Assembly (NCBI GenBank): GCA_040954595.2
Contig: CM082598.2
Span: 1,798,001 to 1,862,000, forward strand
DNA length: 64,000 nucleotides
Source of the DNA: Balanoglossus misakiensis
Taxonomy: Eukaryota > Hemichordata
Direction: 5' to 3'
Shown here: positions 32,601 to 47,600 of the stretch, piece by piece
Position numbering within the stretch: the first letter of the stretch is position 1
Layout: each line of letters begins with the position of its first letter
Position numbers and translations under genes: made by a program
Notes under the pieces: generated by a model
What the model was told of the DNA's origin: nothing
The model's input: only the letters and a program-made list of their open reading frames with translations
The model's database searches: none

Positions 32601-35600
32601 ATTTTTAAAAATAAACTCATACCACGCTGTCGGATCTGTTACACCAACGGTGTTCCCAACAGGCATCTATAGCATGATCCGTGTTTCACGAAATATGATC
32701 GAATAGTTTCAAAGTAGACGCCCAGGTTAGAAGGTCCTCCATGATTGTACCGGTCTCTCGCGCGAGAATGCGGTCTTTCCTCGTTATAAAAAGCCCAGAA
32801 TCGTCATATCTCATCAATTAGTCGACCCCGTGGTCTCAGTGTGTGTTGTGTATACCCGAATCTAGTAATGGACCAAAACTGCATTAAATCTCGTGCATTA
32901 TTACCACATACTGAGTTATTGCCAAGGATGTTCCTTTTAATGTCCATCTGTTCGCATTGAATACCATTAGACAGATTTAAAGGTAAAATATATTTTTGAT
33001 GAAAAAATACCGACGGGGTATATTACAGAAAAAATCTAAATGGTCATACGCGTGAGTTTGTTTGTACTGGCAGTCGAATCCAATCATTTGTGGGGGTTAA
33101 CAATTACGTCATGCCATAACACATACATCTTTTCGCGTTATACGCATGGGAGATCATAGGCCATGCGGCGTAACACATACTTAGGCAGTAATAGACATCC
33201 TTGAAACAGTTTTATCTTCTTTTTCGCTTTAGGATCAATTTTAAAAATTCTTTATTTTGTTGTTTCTGTAAAATCGCAGAGTTAACAAAGGAGATTATTG
33301 AAAAAATCTGTCATCAATTCCGCAATCACTATATATCATGATGGAAAAGACAGGAGATAGGGCCTAAGCTTATCTTGTGATAAGAGTGAATCGAAGTTTT
33401 TTCTTGACGTATCGTGTTGCCACATGAGTTGCTTAGGCTAAGTTTACAAATTCCCTATATTCGTCACAACGACCTTTAGTTGCACCCCTGCCGTGACATG
33501 TTGAATAGTTAGAGAACAAAAATTCAGATGTGACGTAAAGTTATCAAAAGACTGCACCAAACCGTAAGCAAGTGTAACATTTCTGTAATGTATCTCACTA
33601 AAATTTAGTTTTAGTAGATTTCGGTAATCAAAAGTCACTCTATACAACCATTTTCACATTTACTGCTCAAAGGTTCTTATCAGAACGACTTGCCAACACA
33701 TATCGGTTTTAATTGAAAGGGAGTGCAATAGGTCATTAACGACAAAGTGCACATGGTCAGCTTGCCTGATTTTAATATGACACATAATGACATTCATATT
33801 TGAGGCTGTTTGTTTTTAAACCATGATGGTAATTCCTTGTATCTCTGACCCAGGACAGTTATACCTTATCTTGTTCACGTCCAAAGTTTCATGAAAAATG
33901 GGTTAGGTTAGATGGCACATATATGTCCATATACCCTACATTGTTCACAACCAACATTAAATGGAAAATGGGTTTGGTCAAATGGCACATGTGTGTCCAA
34001 ATATAAAATATTTGAAAGTGAAATGCCTGTACAAATATCAACTCTTTTGAAATTGAATTGTCAGTTTGCTTTAATGACGATATCGATCACCCATACTGTT
34101 CATTAGTTTGCAAAGTGGCAGTGAAGGTTGAATATGCAGAAATGTAGAGCTGGACAATTTTTTCTGAGGTCCGTCGCTGAAGTGCCATGTGCCTTAAACA
34201 CACAAACTGTCATTTATCAGCAACTGTCGGAGAATTTTGAAGAATGCTTGCAAAGGCGCAAACTGAGTAATCCCATGGTTAACGAGACCATCAAATAAAT
34301 ATACAACATGGAGGCTAACTATTTACAGCGTTTATCTGGAAAAGTGCGACTGGCTGCAGCTGTTTATGTGTTATTCAATCGCAAAGGTTTCGCCGACATG
34401 GCTTTGTGAAACACGCATGTTGACAGACTATGTACAGTCAAACACGAAAAAGGTAATTACTGTTCTGCAAGACTAGAAAGTTTGAAAAACAACATTATGT
34501 CCTCGCTCGTTAACTTTCAAATCGGCGATACAAAGTTACGATTTGCGTTAAACTACACCTATTCTAGTTTCATACAAAGCTTGACTTGTGTTGTCATTAC
34601 CGTTGCTACGGTAATTAACCAAGTCTCGCGCGATCTCACAATGTGCGGAAAAGGGTCTATTGAGCACAGTGGCGATGACGTGTTGAGAAAGAGAGAAACA
34701 AACCATAAGGGTTCTGATCTTAGACGGCCTCCTATCAAACGTGACAATTCACTATTCAACTGTGATCAAGATGAATGCGCTATGTAAAAGAGATCTGTCG
34801 TCAATTACGCCCATTCTTAACTGAAAATGAGTCGTGAATTATGTATCTCGTACGAAATTTCACACACTGTGTCTGCTAAAAAGTACTACGGAACCTTAAT
34901 TGCAGGTCTGCATGTTCGTTCATGTTCATTCCGCATAGAAATAGACGCTTATATATGGGCAGTCTGCACTTGGAATGAAATGCCTAAATTAAACATCAAA
35001 TTCCCAGCGCGTTAAGTCATAAGGTTGCAACGTTTATAGAACAAGTCGACAAATTCAGATGTAACATGCGGCCATTGTTGTCAGCTTTGCTAATCACAAC
35101 CAGACTCACAAAAAGGGAAAATATCTTAATGCTAATAAAAAATCTCGCCTTATTGGAATTTTGAATACCATACAACGATACAAAAGAAAACGTCAAATAA
35201 AATTCGGAATATTAACAAAAATGTAACAGAAGCTTTTATTGTTATGGAGTCCACATATGTTGAAATGTAAACACACCAACAGACGCCCCGCGCACAAATA
35301 GAAAATAAATGTATCTTAATTAGCGGCGTTAAATAGGATTAATATCTTGTTACTGGGGCGTAAATTCCCCGACATTTCACAACGGCACGAATTCAGACAT
35401 TATAAGCTGCGCATAAAACGTGATATTATTGTGGGTTTCATAATGCAAGGTTGCCTGTGTAGGGTCGTTGTGATGTGGGGCGGCTATAGTGAAGAAATGA
35501 AAAAAGTTTAATTCCGCTGAAGCAATGTTATTGCCGTGAAACACCTGATAAATATGCTGCCTATAGAAGCAGGTGGAACTTAAAAGATTCATGTTTGATC

Positions 35601-38600
35601 GTAATTTGACCTCTTTGGTTATTTTATATCGTCTGCCCACTGATAAGATCAAACGGTCTGCCGACAAGTGTTGTCGCCATGTTTTTGGTCAAAATTAATA
35701 TCCCTGGCTTTGAGTATTGGCATAGTCAAAGACGGATTTTAAAGCAGTGTCGGTCTGTATTAAGATCTATTAATAATCATCCAATAATCGATGTTTTAAT
35801 ATTATCACGTGTACGGTTTCAGCTAGGCGAATCTTCACAATGATTTCGTGAATCGAATTGTCGAGGATGTAAATGTCTCCATAGTTTTATCATGGACAAT
35901 TTCTATTAGACAGGAATAAAGATGTTCGTGTACCATCTGTAATTGAACCATAGAAATCAGACCATGACACATTAATAAGACTCATCAAACCAGTCGATAG
36001 CAGAGGAGGAGAAAAAGCATTTTCTAATTATCTTATGATCACTGCAAATTGCGTAACCATGTGTAAAAATATAACTAGCGAATAATTAACAGCAGATGGC
36101 TACAAGGAGCGGAAAGGAAGCGAGAAACGGCAAACAAGTAAATCAAAAGCAGAAACAATATTGCATAATTATTTGCAAGAGAAAATCGATTCCTGAAAAT
36201 AAATAAAGTAATTGAATGAAGCTATGCAGATTGCACCAATTAGGCGAGAATGGGATCATGTCGCTTTCTGACAATTTTGCAATCCGTAGGCCCTACAGCG
36301 CCCTGTAACAGATGGAGCAAATGGTCTATTCACGATGATACCGACTCTAGAAAATATTTATCTGTGGCTTTTGTGTCGCCACTGAATTCATAAACACGTA
36401 GAAAACCGAAGCCAAGCCTGACGCATATCAAATGTGTCCTCAGCTCTTATTTGCTTGAAAGTGTCGCAACGCTGTGAAAATCACGTTTTATGAACGTGAA
36501 CAGGTGGTGGAAATCGATGAGTAAACTTTTCGTGTGCAGATACAACCGCCTGTAATAACCTTTATTTATACTGAATGCATGACTCAAAATTGTGCTTGCT
36601 TGCTTGCTTGGTAAGCAGAACTAATCGCACTTTGCGTAACAACTCCCAATGCCCGAGGAAGGCCGAACGCGTATGAATACACCCATGACTATTTACTTCC
36701 AAGTTTCAAGATGGCGGCCGGAGAAAAAAAGGCCCGTTTACCGTAAAACGGTTAGCTCCTCGGGGTTCTCTTTCTTTAACGTAAAATATGACCGACACCT
36801 GAGTTATAAATTTGACTAATATGCCAAATTTATGAGTTTGTCTATATGCATCAAGAAAAACGCATTCTCTGATAATCAATCTTAATGATCGAAACGACAG
36901 AGCCTTGAGCAAAATTTTAAAATGCGCATGCCTGGGAATTCAGTTGCGTCATGACGCACGGGGACGTCGTCATATTCATCATTCTGTCCCCGCTAATAGC
37001 CCCGTGAAACTCGTTATGTCTTCATGCCATTAATCTAAAAACAAAGTTGTCTCACGGGCGTAAAAAATGTAAATTGAAAGCAATCAGCGCGTTGGTGCGC
37101 GTCGATTAATTAAAACTTCCTGCCCACGAACGCAATCGTCGAGCAATCAAGGTCTTGATTGATGCTAATTACGTAAAATCTGTACAGTACCCGGATTGAG
37201 ACATGATCTCGCGTGCCTCGATTGTTGAGAGAACTTAATTAGCTTGAATAGGAAACACCGAATACGTTAACAATTTCTGACCACACTGAGTGTTGTATTT
37301 GAAATATTAGTCGGGTTCTGGGTGAAAGGTTGTAGTTTAATTGGCACATGAACGTCTGTTAGAGCCCATTATGAACCTGTTATCACTGATTTATGTCTGT
37401 TGATATTTCAGTCAACGACGGTGTTGCATAGAACGACACCCCGCCGTTGTGAACAAAGCCCCCTCGTCTCGACGCACCGACCTTCACAACCTTCTAAATT
37501 CCAAACCGACATTGTTGTTTTCTCTGCATAACCCTTGCGATTGAACCAATAATGGGTTTTCTATGTTCCTATTTAAGATGAATATATCACACGTTTTCAA
37601 TTTTATGCCAGGGGCTTAAAGCGTAACCGCGTTTAATTCCTGACACCTGTAAATTCATTCACCCGTATTCAAAGCTAATTACAAAAAGAAATTTGGTTTC
37701 GGATGTAAATATTTTATGAATGTCACCCTCAGATTAACCTTATGTACTGATTTTCATAAGATATGCCTATCTGTGGCGTTCCGCATATTCGTGTATTTGA
37801 ACTTGTAAAACAAATATTAATAACGTGCATTCATGTTGAACACCTGCTCAAACATTTGAGTTTCCTTCATTAAAAAAATTAATTATCCAGTCACAATTCT
37901 AGAGTCAGAGGAGGCAGAAACAGTACATTATTTCTTCCATAATATATGCTTCTTCATTCCTTATTCGAAACAGATTAAAAATCGATGTTCGTCTTCACTC
38001 TAAAATCTGACAGTGAACGAATTTCCAGGCATATGAATTTGCGGTTGTTGTAAATTTAGGTGTTTACCAGTATCTACTCGAAGTACCAAATGTAAACATA
38101 CGCACACTGAGTCTCTATGCAGATTGATCGCTTTTGCAATCCTTGTCGAAGTCACCGAGCCGGTTTAAAGCTCTCTCTGGAGCCGTGAAAGAGTACAGTA
38201 TCTTGCAATAAAAGTCAGTGGAACGAAGGGTGTTAAATCCTGAATAAGATGGCCGTTACTTGCTTCATTCGCAGTATATGAGGTGGTTAATTTGAACATG
38301 TGTCTTCGTCTCTGAAATCGATATACACTTGCGTATAGCACTGTGACGTTTATGTGTGTACATCGTCTTGTACTACGATGCACGCATATCTTACTCGTTC
38401 TCCTCCAAGCAGTAGATCGTCTTCACAAGACATACAACAGAATAGTGGTCCTTACAATGGGTCAATGTTTAGAGTGTATTGGGTTTATGTTTTTCGTTAA
38501 CTCCCTCGAAGGGGAGGGGCACAATCCGCCAACTGACTTGTCAAGGTCCAATGTGATTCACGTATTACAATAATTGTGTAAGAAGACCCTTTCGGACACA

Positions 38601-41600
38601 GTAGAACCATCTACGAATGCTTAGACATCCATAGTTTGATTACGACAGAGAAAGCTTAGGATCGATTTCAGTTGGTGAAAAGATTACTTTTCCGTAGATT
38701 TCAGGGAATGCCTGTAGTTTTTTTCTGATCTTTGGTACGATTTTGTCCTACATGTCAAATGTACAGTTCGCTAAAGTTCATAAAAGAAACTGTTCTGTAT
38801 TTGCATAGGCGCCAGAAGGACGTCACGAAAGAGAACCTCTTTATCGTTCCAAAAAGGAGAAAATCTGACTTTTCATCGACTGATTAGTTATTCATCCTTT
38901 CAAGCCTAGATGTGAGCTTAACTCGGTAAATCAAGCCAATCTCGGCATACAAGCCCTGTTGATTAGCTCGGTCAATCAGCTGACGTTGAACAAAGCTGCT
39001 TAGGTAGGCTAATTAAGTGGGCGTCAGGATGACTTGGTGTTCTTTCTCGGTATGAAAAGAAAGATAAACGCGGTGTCACTCAAGAAAGCCATGATTAAAC
39101 TCACACTGTGTCAATGCATTGTCGACGTTGACGTCTTATCATGCAGGGCATTTTGGGGGAAAAGATAACCTTTTATTGATTTTTGCTAGTTGAGGAACGC
39201 AGCGAGTATTCCCGCTTCCCTTCCTTTGTGGGGTTAAGTAAGCCACTTATTGCAAACCGATACGTACATAGACCCATTCCTGTAAGAAACAGAAATACTT
39301 TTGATTGAACCTGTGATTTATGTTCAACAAAAATGTGATCTGCAAGCTTTGCAGACGTTTTACTGAAGAAATGTACCAAAGGGAAATGTTTAACTCTTTC
39401 ACCCTCAGTTCCAACTTTAGAGGTCCAACAAATAATGTAGATTTTTTCATGAGATTTCTTCTCAAAACAAGATAACAGTTCCAAACAATTGGATCGCATG
39501 TATCATCACTTTCTCCTTAAGCTGTTCCACTATACGTTGCCGTAGCTTTCGTCGGTTACCGATTAGACTAGTGGTTATCATGCACTTGTGTGCATGACGT
39601 CATTTCCGGCCGGAAGTAGGGAAACAGCCCTGCGAGATGAGTGGTATTCTGTGGGCAATTGTAACGCTTAATTATGACGAGGCGGATTTCTTCGCCAGAA
39701 AAAAAGCGGGTCGCCTTGAAAGCAACCGAGTGGTTGCACCGATGTAGTTCTCCAAATTGAATTTTCCGAAAGAATGGCTTTAATGACACCGTCAGTGGAC
39801 GAACTAGAACGTCCTTCTCGGCTAATTTTTGAAGAATTGATCCTCACGACAGAGGTTAAATATCAAGCAAACCCTCGTTCATTTTCTGAATCAAACAGCT
39901 CACGTTCTCGTTGTATCTTTTGTGCGTTTGGCCTTCAGGATATTAATGACTTTGAAGAAAATCTTTGAATCGAGTTCAGATTTATCTTATTCAAGGATCG
40001 CTTTCCAACCCATGACTTTATCTTAATAAACCGATGGCTTTGTCAAGTATATTACTAATTTTCCTTTACTTGTGTTGAAAATTGCAAAAAAGGTCGATTC
40101 CAGCTTGCTTTTGGTCACATATTCAGTGCTACCAAACTACCATTGTAAATGTCTGCATATCACAAAGGCAGCTGTTAGACTTTTAAAGGAGACAGTTCGC
40201 GTCCTTGGATGGTGGTTCTTGTAATCCATCATTTACTGATCCCTGAAAAAAGTGGATACAGTGATATGTGATGATAAGCATGTACCATATTATTGGAGTC
40301 GATTCCATCATAAGCAGTGAGACGGGGAAGTACTTCAAAGATATCGCGACTCGCGCAATGATGTCATAAAAGTTTTCTCCTGATCAGCTGTGTTGCTATC
40401 AGTTGCTCTGAGTAATCAGTTGTGTCATGACAAATCTAAGATAGCAAAAAGATCAACACGAATGACGTCACGAAAATAATGTTGTATAAAGTTTTGCAGT
40501 TTATAAGTTTCTGATGATTTCTGTTGATTTTGATGTTAGAGATTGTCAGTGTGTGTTTGAGCTTACATATGTAAAGATTTGCACAATACGAGGGCCGTTT
40601 TTGTGTATTCTCGATTTAATCCAGACATGTTTGGCGGAGGAAGGAACCGTTTTAGAAAATGTAAAGCCGATAAATATTTATTGTGACTGTGAACAGTTGT
40701 CAAATCGACGATCAAATATCCAAAACTTTCAAATTGGCTGCCCATATTGATTCGGTTGCTCAAACGAGTTCACATCCTGTGTCTTCATAAATTGGCATTT
40801 CCTGGGTGCCGCAAAACGTGCATAGGGCTTATTAACAACTCTGAAGCAATATCCAGAAATTGCGAGGAAATCGAATTCAGGAGTTAGCGGGTTCTTTTCA
40901 AGTGCAGTTTAACAGCATTTAATTCTTAACGATTTTTAAAGTCATTCGCTTTTACAGCATGGTCATAACTGATTTCACAGTTACATATCACAGTTTTTTA
41001 GTTTTCTCCCCATCTATGTGTTTGTTTCTTCCCCAAACGACGCTCGCACTTAACGCCAGCACGTCTAGTTTCCGTTCACTCTGATTTAATTAACCATTAC
41101 AAGCATTAACTTTATGGCTATTTACACCTGAAATTGATTACAGTGGAAATTCATGTTAGCAAGGCTAATCAGAATGTATTATGAAATAAATCCGAAATCC
41201 TAATTGTCTTTATTCAGAAAGGTACATTTTAATTAAGAAAACAAATGGCATTATCCGTATTTTCGATCTCGTAATGGTACAGATGTATAATCGCTCTTGT
41301 TGTACAGAAATCTTTGTTTTTTGTAAATATTATCTGTAGGCGATGCTTGGAGAGTTTTAATGGTTGCAGTGTTCCATTCAGATCAATACAATTGATTAAT
41401 GATTTGCAAGCTGTTGCCGGGATTGATTTTTTCCCCTTAATTAATAGACCGCGCAATGATCAACCGGTAAACAATAGCGGAATCATGCCATCTTTGTATA
41501 ATCCTTGCTTTTGTTAATTCCCTTGATTATCACGATGATTGTATTGTACTGGAATTGTGTTGTCATTTCTCTCCGGGAATTGACTTCATCAATCTGAAAA

Positions 41601-44600
41601 TGTGAACATGAATTGAAGTTAGCGGAAGATGATATACAGGCTTCAAGGATTTGTGGTTTTCAAAATAGTCATGTGTACACATCTCTTGTACGCCAGGGTA
41701 TCGGTCTTAGCAAGAGGGAGAATTTCTTGATTACTGTAATAAAATTCAATTAAGTGAAGTGCGCACTGGCGTGTTGTCAACTGTTATCCATGTTTAGCCA
41801 CAATTGCTTTCCCCACAATCCTTCATTTCAGAGAGTGAAGTGAAGGATCCTGGGAGGTGGCTGTACTTCTGGGTCATTATTGTCATTGCACGCTACGTGT
41901 AACTCCAAACAAATTAAACGCGTACCAGGACACCCCCTCCTGCGCTAAATTTACCCATGATGCCCAGTGAGATTTTCGAATCGTCCCTAGAATCTTGAGA
42001 AATGTCAAATCACACTACAGTTGGGGGGTCTATTAGTTGCAAGTTGTAAAACCAGTCTCAGTATTGGCTTCTTCCGGTGATAAGTCGTTTAATAATGATC
42101 CAATGTTATTCGTAAAATAAAACATATTTTCATCCTGTCTTATCCTCCATTTCCATCTATATTTAATGTTAACAGGGGAACTATAATACCCATGAAAACT
42201 TGCAAATTTAGTCAATTTTCCATGGTCTGTTCTATAACCATGGTTACAGCGTGCCTGAACAGTTGTTCTCATGAGGGGAGAAGCCAGTGTGGCTAACAGC
42301 ACACAGATCTCCCGCTCATTTTAAAGCCACTTTTTGTCGTTTATTACGCCAGACAAGATGGACATAAACATGGCATTCATGATGTAGGAGAATGCAGCTA
42401 ATACGATAAAAGCTTTCGGGCTTTGTTGTCGGTAACAGAAATCCATGTAATTGTGACTGCCACGGAAGTCTCACACTTGGAGCTTATTAAAAACTAACAC
42501 AATAACAGGACATAGTGACAACTTTATTGCTATTAAACATGTCTGAGTATAACACATTTTACACAACGTTCGCTTGCACTTTATTTACATGTAGCTAAGG
42601 CCACAGTAGCATTTTCCCCAGACAAATCGGACAATCTTAAGCAAAACGATGGGTCCATCTTAATGGCCAATTTAATGTTGAATCTCCTCGTTCAGCTAAT
42701 TTAGGACGCTATTATTTACAGCATGTCCACACGGTGTCAACCATCCATTATAATTTAATTGAAGTGACTCTGGTGACTGAATTTGCTTAAATCACGATTT
42801 ATGGAAATTATGAAACGTTGCATTACTGCAAATCGTCAATCAATTACTTCATGCTAGAGAAATGATACTTAAATGAGACAAAGGTTGGGAGAATTTCTCA
42901 GTGATTAAATGTGTATACCCTATAACCATGGATATTTTCTGTGTGCCAGAATCTTACTTACTAGTGATGTTTGAATCAGGAATAATCTCGTGTAATCGAA
43001 GGCAGAATCTGTGATATAGTTTAATTCAGCACGTATAAAACACCAGCGACATATAGTATGATTATTCGTGAACCACTGATATGTCTGGATCAGTAAACAC
43101 ATGTTAGCATCAACGCTCATGCCAGGCACTCATGTCAGTTAATGTGGATGAACTATACGTCTGAACACAGCAGACATATTGTACCATCCACGTTAGTGCC
43201 ATTTACTGTAAGTCTAGTGTCAAGAGACATTGCTTGTGAGAATACAGTTAATTTTAACGCACTTCTTGACGAGTCAAAGGAGTTCAAGCCGTATTACGGT
43301 GTCAAGAACACACTTTTAAATAGCGTCGCTCTGCCATATCGAGTAAGTGTTTCGAACTTTTAAACTGTAAGTGTTAGTATCATTGAGTCCTAAGCTCCTT
43401 ATGATAGAATGGAAACGAACAAGCCAATTGTATGATCTTACACTTTTTACTTATAACATAGCACATACATACATACATACATACATACATACATACATAC
43501 ATACATACATACATACATACATACATGCAGATGCTAGACATGTTCAATAAACCGTCTGAGCTTATATTTTGTGTTATCGATGAAAGAATTGTGCTAAGAG
43601 GACGAATCCAAGTCTTTGTATCTCGGTCACTGAGTTCTGGATTGTAAAGGAATTACAAGTGACGTCATTGGTTTATTTGATTTCACTCTGAGCCAATCTC
43701 CATTTCAAATCTGTCACTTTCAGTGTCCTTTTATGTAGTCTTTTTAATCTTTTATCTGTTGAACGATCACAAGGATACATACTTATTACGATAAGTTTAT
43801 ATAAAGGTTGTCTGTCAAATATGTATTGTATAGTTTTGTGAGCAACTCATACACCACTGTTTGACTCATTGAATCGAGGGCAACTAATGTATCTATAGTT
43901 CGATGTCCGATTGATCATTTGGTAGTCACTTCTGATTCGCTGTATGTTTGTAAACTTTCACACGAAAACCTACACTGGTCAACTCGATTACACAATGTTA
44001 GACTTTATTCAAAACAACTCCCCATGCTATCGTTGAAAACAAGGACGTGACATACATATTTGCAATCAGAGTAACTAAAAGGCATACCGTGTCTTCTTTT
44101 GATTTGATTTTACCTGGCAGTATTAGTCGGTTATATGATTTAAATAATGTTTTCGCCGGTGCAATTGGAACTCAAAACCTTCGTATAGTAGTCCAGAAAT
44201 TGCATCAACATCAAATTGCATTTAAAGCCACAGTTGGAGGCATTGGTTGGGTCTCCTGTCATTCCTTTAGTGGTCCTGCCCACATCCTGCTCACACAAGA
44301 TGTTCCATCTGAGCCGCTTGATACACTGCACTGTATTAAAACGCGTTGTGTATACTAAATCAATTGAATCGATTTCGCCTAATTTGTCGACAAACAGAAC
44401 TAACAAACGTTTAATAGTCGACATTCCCACGGCAATATGCGGATGTTTGCTCAGTAAATGTGTGACTGATTCCGACTGGTTAACGCGAGGTCTATTTAGC
44501 TCTGAAAGCGAGCGCATCCATGCTGTCAGCTTGTCAACTGAATATTTGTAATTGTCACCGCCTGTTTGACCTTTAAAGTCTTATCTGACTCAAGGAACTG

Positions 44601-47600
44601 CTATTGCAGGGAAGACAGTATGCCAATTCTAAAGTGGATATGGGTTTACTCAACTTTTAAATTACACAGAGTGTAGACACTGAGGCAACATTACACTGAT
44701 TTACAGCAGACCATGGATGCATGTTAGAATGACATAACTATATTAGTCAGTCCCAATCAATTATTAATTTATCGATAGTACTATTTGCGGACTTTGTAGG
44801 CTTTGAAGTATGGTAATAACTTTTACATTGTTTGATTGGCTGCTATGGTAGATCTCAGGAAGAAATATATCTTTAAAACCAAAAACTGACAGTCAGCTAA
44901 ATAACTAAGAAACAACCAATCAGTCAATCAGCAGGACAACTACCAAAAAACCCACCGACCAACCATCCGAATATTTATTAAAAGTAATAAAATGCTACCA
45001 TATGTCAATAAATCGATAGGGGGATCAATAAACCAACCTTCATTACCACACCCTTTGAATTTTAATTGCTCCAGGTTAAATATGGAAATATCTTTAGAAC
45101 ATTTGCCATTTGTGATAAGAAAATGTCATGCCTAACAAATGTTAGGAAACTATAGGAGAGAGAACTGTAGTAGACGCCTCTAAATGTTAGAGTTCACAGT
45201 GAATTTGGAACACATAAATTACTCAGTGGATTAAGACAGAAAGTGGATTTACCCGATCTCTTTGTGTGGAATAAGACAGGTTATGAAAGAAAAGATCTAA
45301 AATTTTCATCACCGCCCAGCCTCTCTCAAGAGGACAAAACGAAAAAATGCGATTTGGGAGCAAATCGGTTCAGACTCCTTGCGAGCATCAGAAGAATAAA
45401 ACTCCTAAGGCTGTAACATTTTTACCGTTTGCATATTACCTGTTATAATGCTTCTTTGCTTCCAGCTATGAGTATTAGACAAGGCTGCCGCTCAACGTGT
45501 GGGCTGTTTTATTCAGTCTCTGTCTCTCACACACTATTCATTTGTCTGTATAGCAATTCGTGGCGATCACAGCTAGTCCACCAGGATCGATAATGCGCTC
45601 CAATAAAATCTTGCAAATGGACTTATTATTCAAATAAAGGTACGACTTTAAAAGGAAATACAAGAAGGATTAATTTTTCCATGTGCCCTGCGGTATATGT
45701 GTAACTAATATAATTCCCGGAGTATTAAGTTTGTAATTAACTACGCATGCGCATATATTACCCAAAACCTGTGTCGCATTTCCTCGTGCATTATATATAT
45801 ACAATGGAGGTTGTGATATTGATGTTGAAGACGACTAAAGCCATGACAGAAATGGCGTGTTATTCTTTTGGTAAATTCTGTGGTCGATTGGTTAAACATG
45901 GCTTCTCGACAAATTTAGCGTAACTGTTTGTTTTAGGCGCTAAATGGACACTGTGCGAGTGTGCGTCCATTATATTAGTCCTCACAGCTGGTCAAATAAA
46001 ACCTGGCAACTGAATGTAGCTGAGTGTACAACTCTGTCGTGACGGACAAATTCCCACATCCTAGCACTAGATAAAGACTTATTGCCTATGAACAAATATT
46101 TGAAGATGACGCTGTCTGAATGAGCTCCTATGTTGCGGCACCTCTCTGATGTAATATAAGATTTTTGTTGCATATATTCACATCACAAGTGCTTACAGGA
46201 TCATTGCTTTCAGTTTTTGTTTACCATGGATATATAAATTCCACCAACCAAAGCGCAATAACTTTAGTTTACTTGCATATATTAACCGCGATGCCTAAGT
46301 AAAAACTCATTTAGCTTCAATAAGGCTTTATTACTTTATTTTTGCCACTATAATAAATTTATTTGTGATTAGGATCAGCCTGAGTGTATAGCTGTCACTT
46401 CTGAGAGTGTCTGTTAATAGCGGTACATACGTCATAAGCTGTTATTAATGCTCCTGCTAATCAAGCTATCGAACAATCATTTTCTGTTGCATTACAAATC
46501 CCTTTGTGTCATTTTATACAAACATTTAATGTTGATTTAATAACACTTGCACGACTGTTTAGTAATATATAGTTGCTCATAGTTTATGATATAATGAAGT
46601 GTTGCGCGTTTGAATGAAGTGGATGTTTTACAAAGCATAGGCAATATCATGATTATTGAATGGGAGTCATCTGTCAGCTGGGACCTTTCCCACACGACCA
46701 GTACTATGATTCTAAACACCACAACCCATAGTAGAGCCCATTGAAACAAAAAGAATTCCAATGAAACAGCAGTACTTCAGGGTTGAAATGGAATCTCGAT
46801 TCAACATCACTACTTAAATCGAACTTAATGGTGGCATTCTAAATGCTGTGCATAATCTGCGTCAATGTTTCAAATGGATGTATATTTGTAACATGTTTTA
46901 TATGGGTCTAGTACGACACCCAGAGCCAAAGCTCTGAACTTTCGTACGACATGTGGAAAGTGACTTTTGAATGGCACTAACAAAGGAGAATGTCAACTTC
47001 AGGGTCAAGGACAAACAGTACGTGGCTGATTCACTTTCAGAACGTGTTCAAGTTCAACTAGCATGTAATTACTGGGTGCGATTGCGCGTGAAGAACAAAT
47101 TCAAATGCCATTTTATTTCAAATTTACTGGTGACAGTATTTTTCACTTTTCTCCTCATATAGGATGTATGCTGAGCATGGCGATATGTGTGACGCATATA
47201 CCGTACCAGACCTTGTAACCATTAATTGCAGAGAAAGAGCTCTGTTGTTTGTTAAATTTTTCACACAATAAAATATGCTTTTGTTTTATTTTTTGTTAAC
47301 GCAGGGGTGGAGACAAACAGTGCCGAAGATCATCTCCTGCGAGACCTGTTCAGCAATTACTCAACAATTACGAGACCAGTTGACAAAGTCAGGGACACAG
47401 TATTAGTGTCGTTCTACATGGCTATTCTGCAACTCATCGATGTGGTAGGTGTCAAAATTAAAAGTATCCGCACACACCCGATACATGCATTCCTGGACAT
47501 TCCATCAAGGTTGTACAGGTATTCACTCACACACAAATTAACCCTAACATTATTCGGTCAATACCAAAACCGTTGCTTATCTGCGAGTCCAATTTGACAC

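Larger units (their letters stand above)
29622..47304 (+). other. Receptor intron 1 (17.7 kb)
   Basis: No exon of a known family was recognised. It contains promoter-like motif clusters near 36700-36960 and 39595-39617, a 64-codon ORF with a poly(A) signal, a 70-bp tandem duplication (33859-34003), an old inverted-repeat element fragment (39389-39460) and simple repeats. A long regulatory first intron is usual for receptor genes. Confidence 0.75.

Noticed and set aside
39173-39499. 108-codon minus-strand ORF
   Set aside because: Overlaps a transposon half copy and has no recognisable protein features.
44047-44551. Overlapping ORFs on both strands (103, 111 and 125 codons)
   Set aside because: Mirror-image open frames in the same place suggest low stop-codon density rather than coding; no motif seen.
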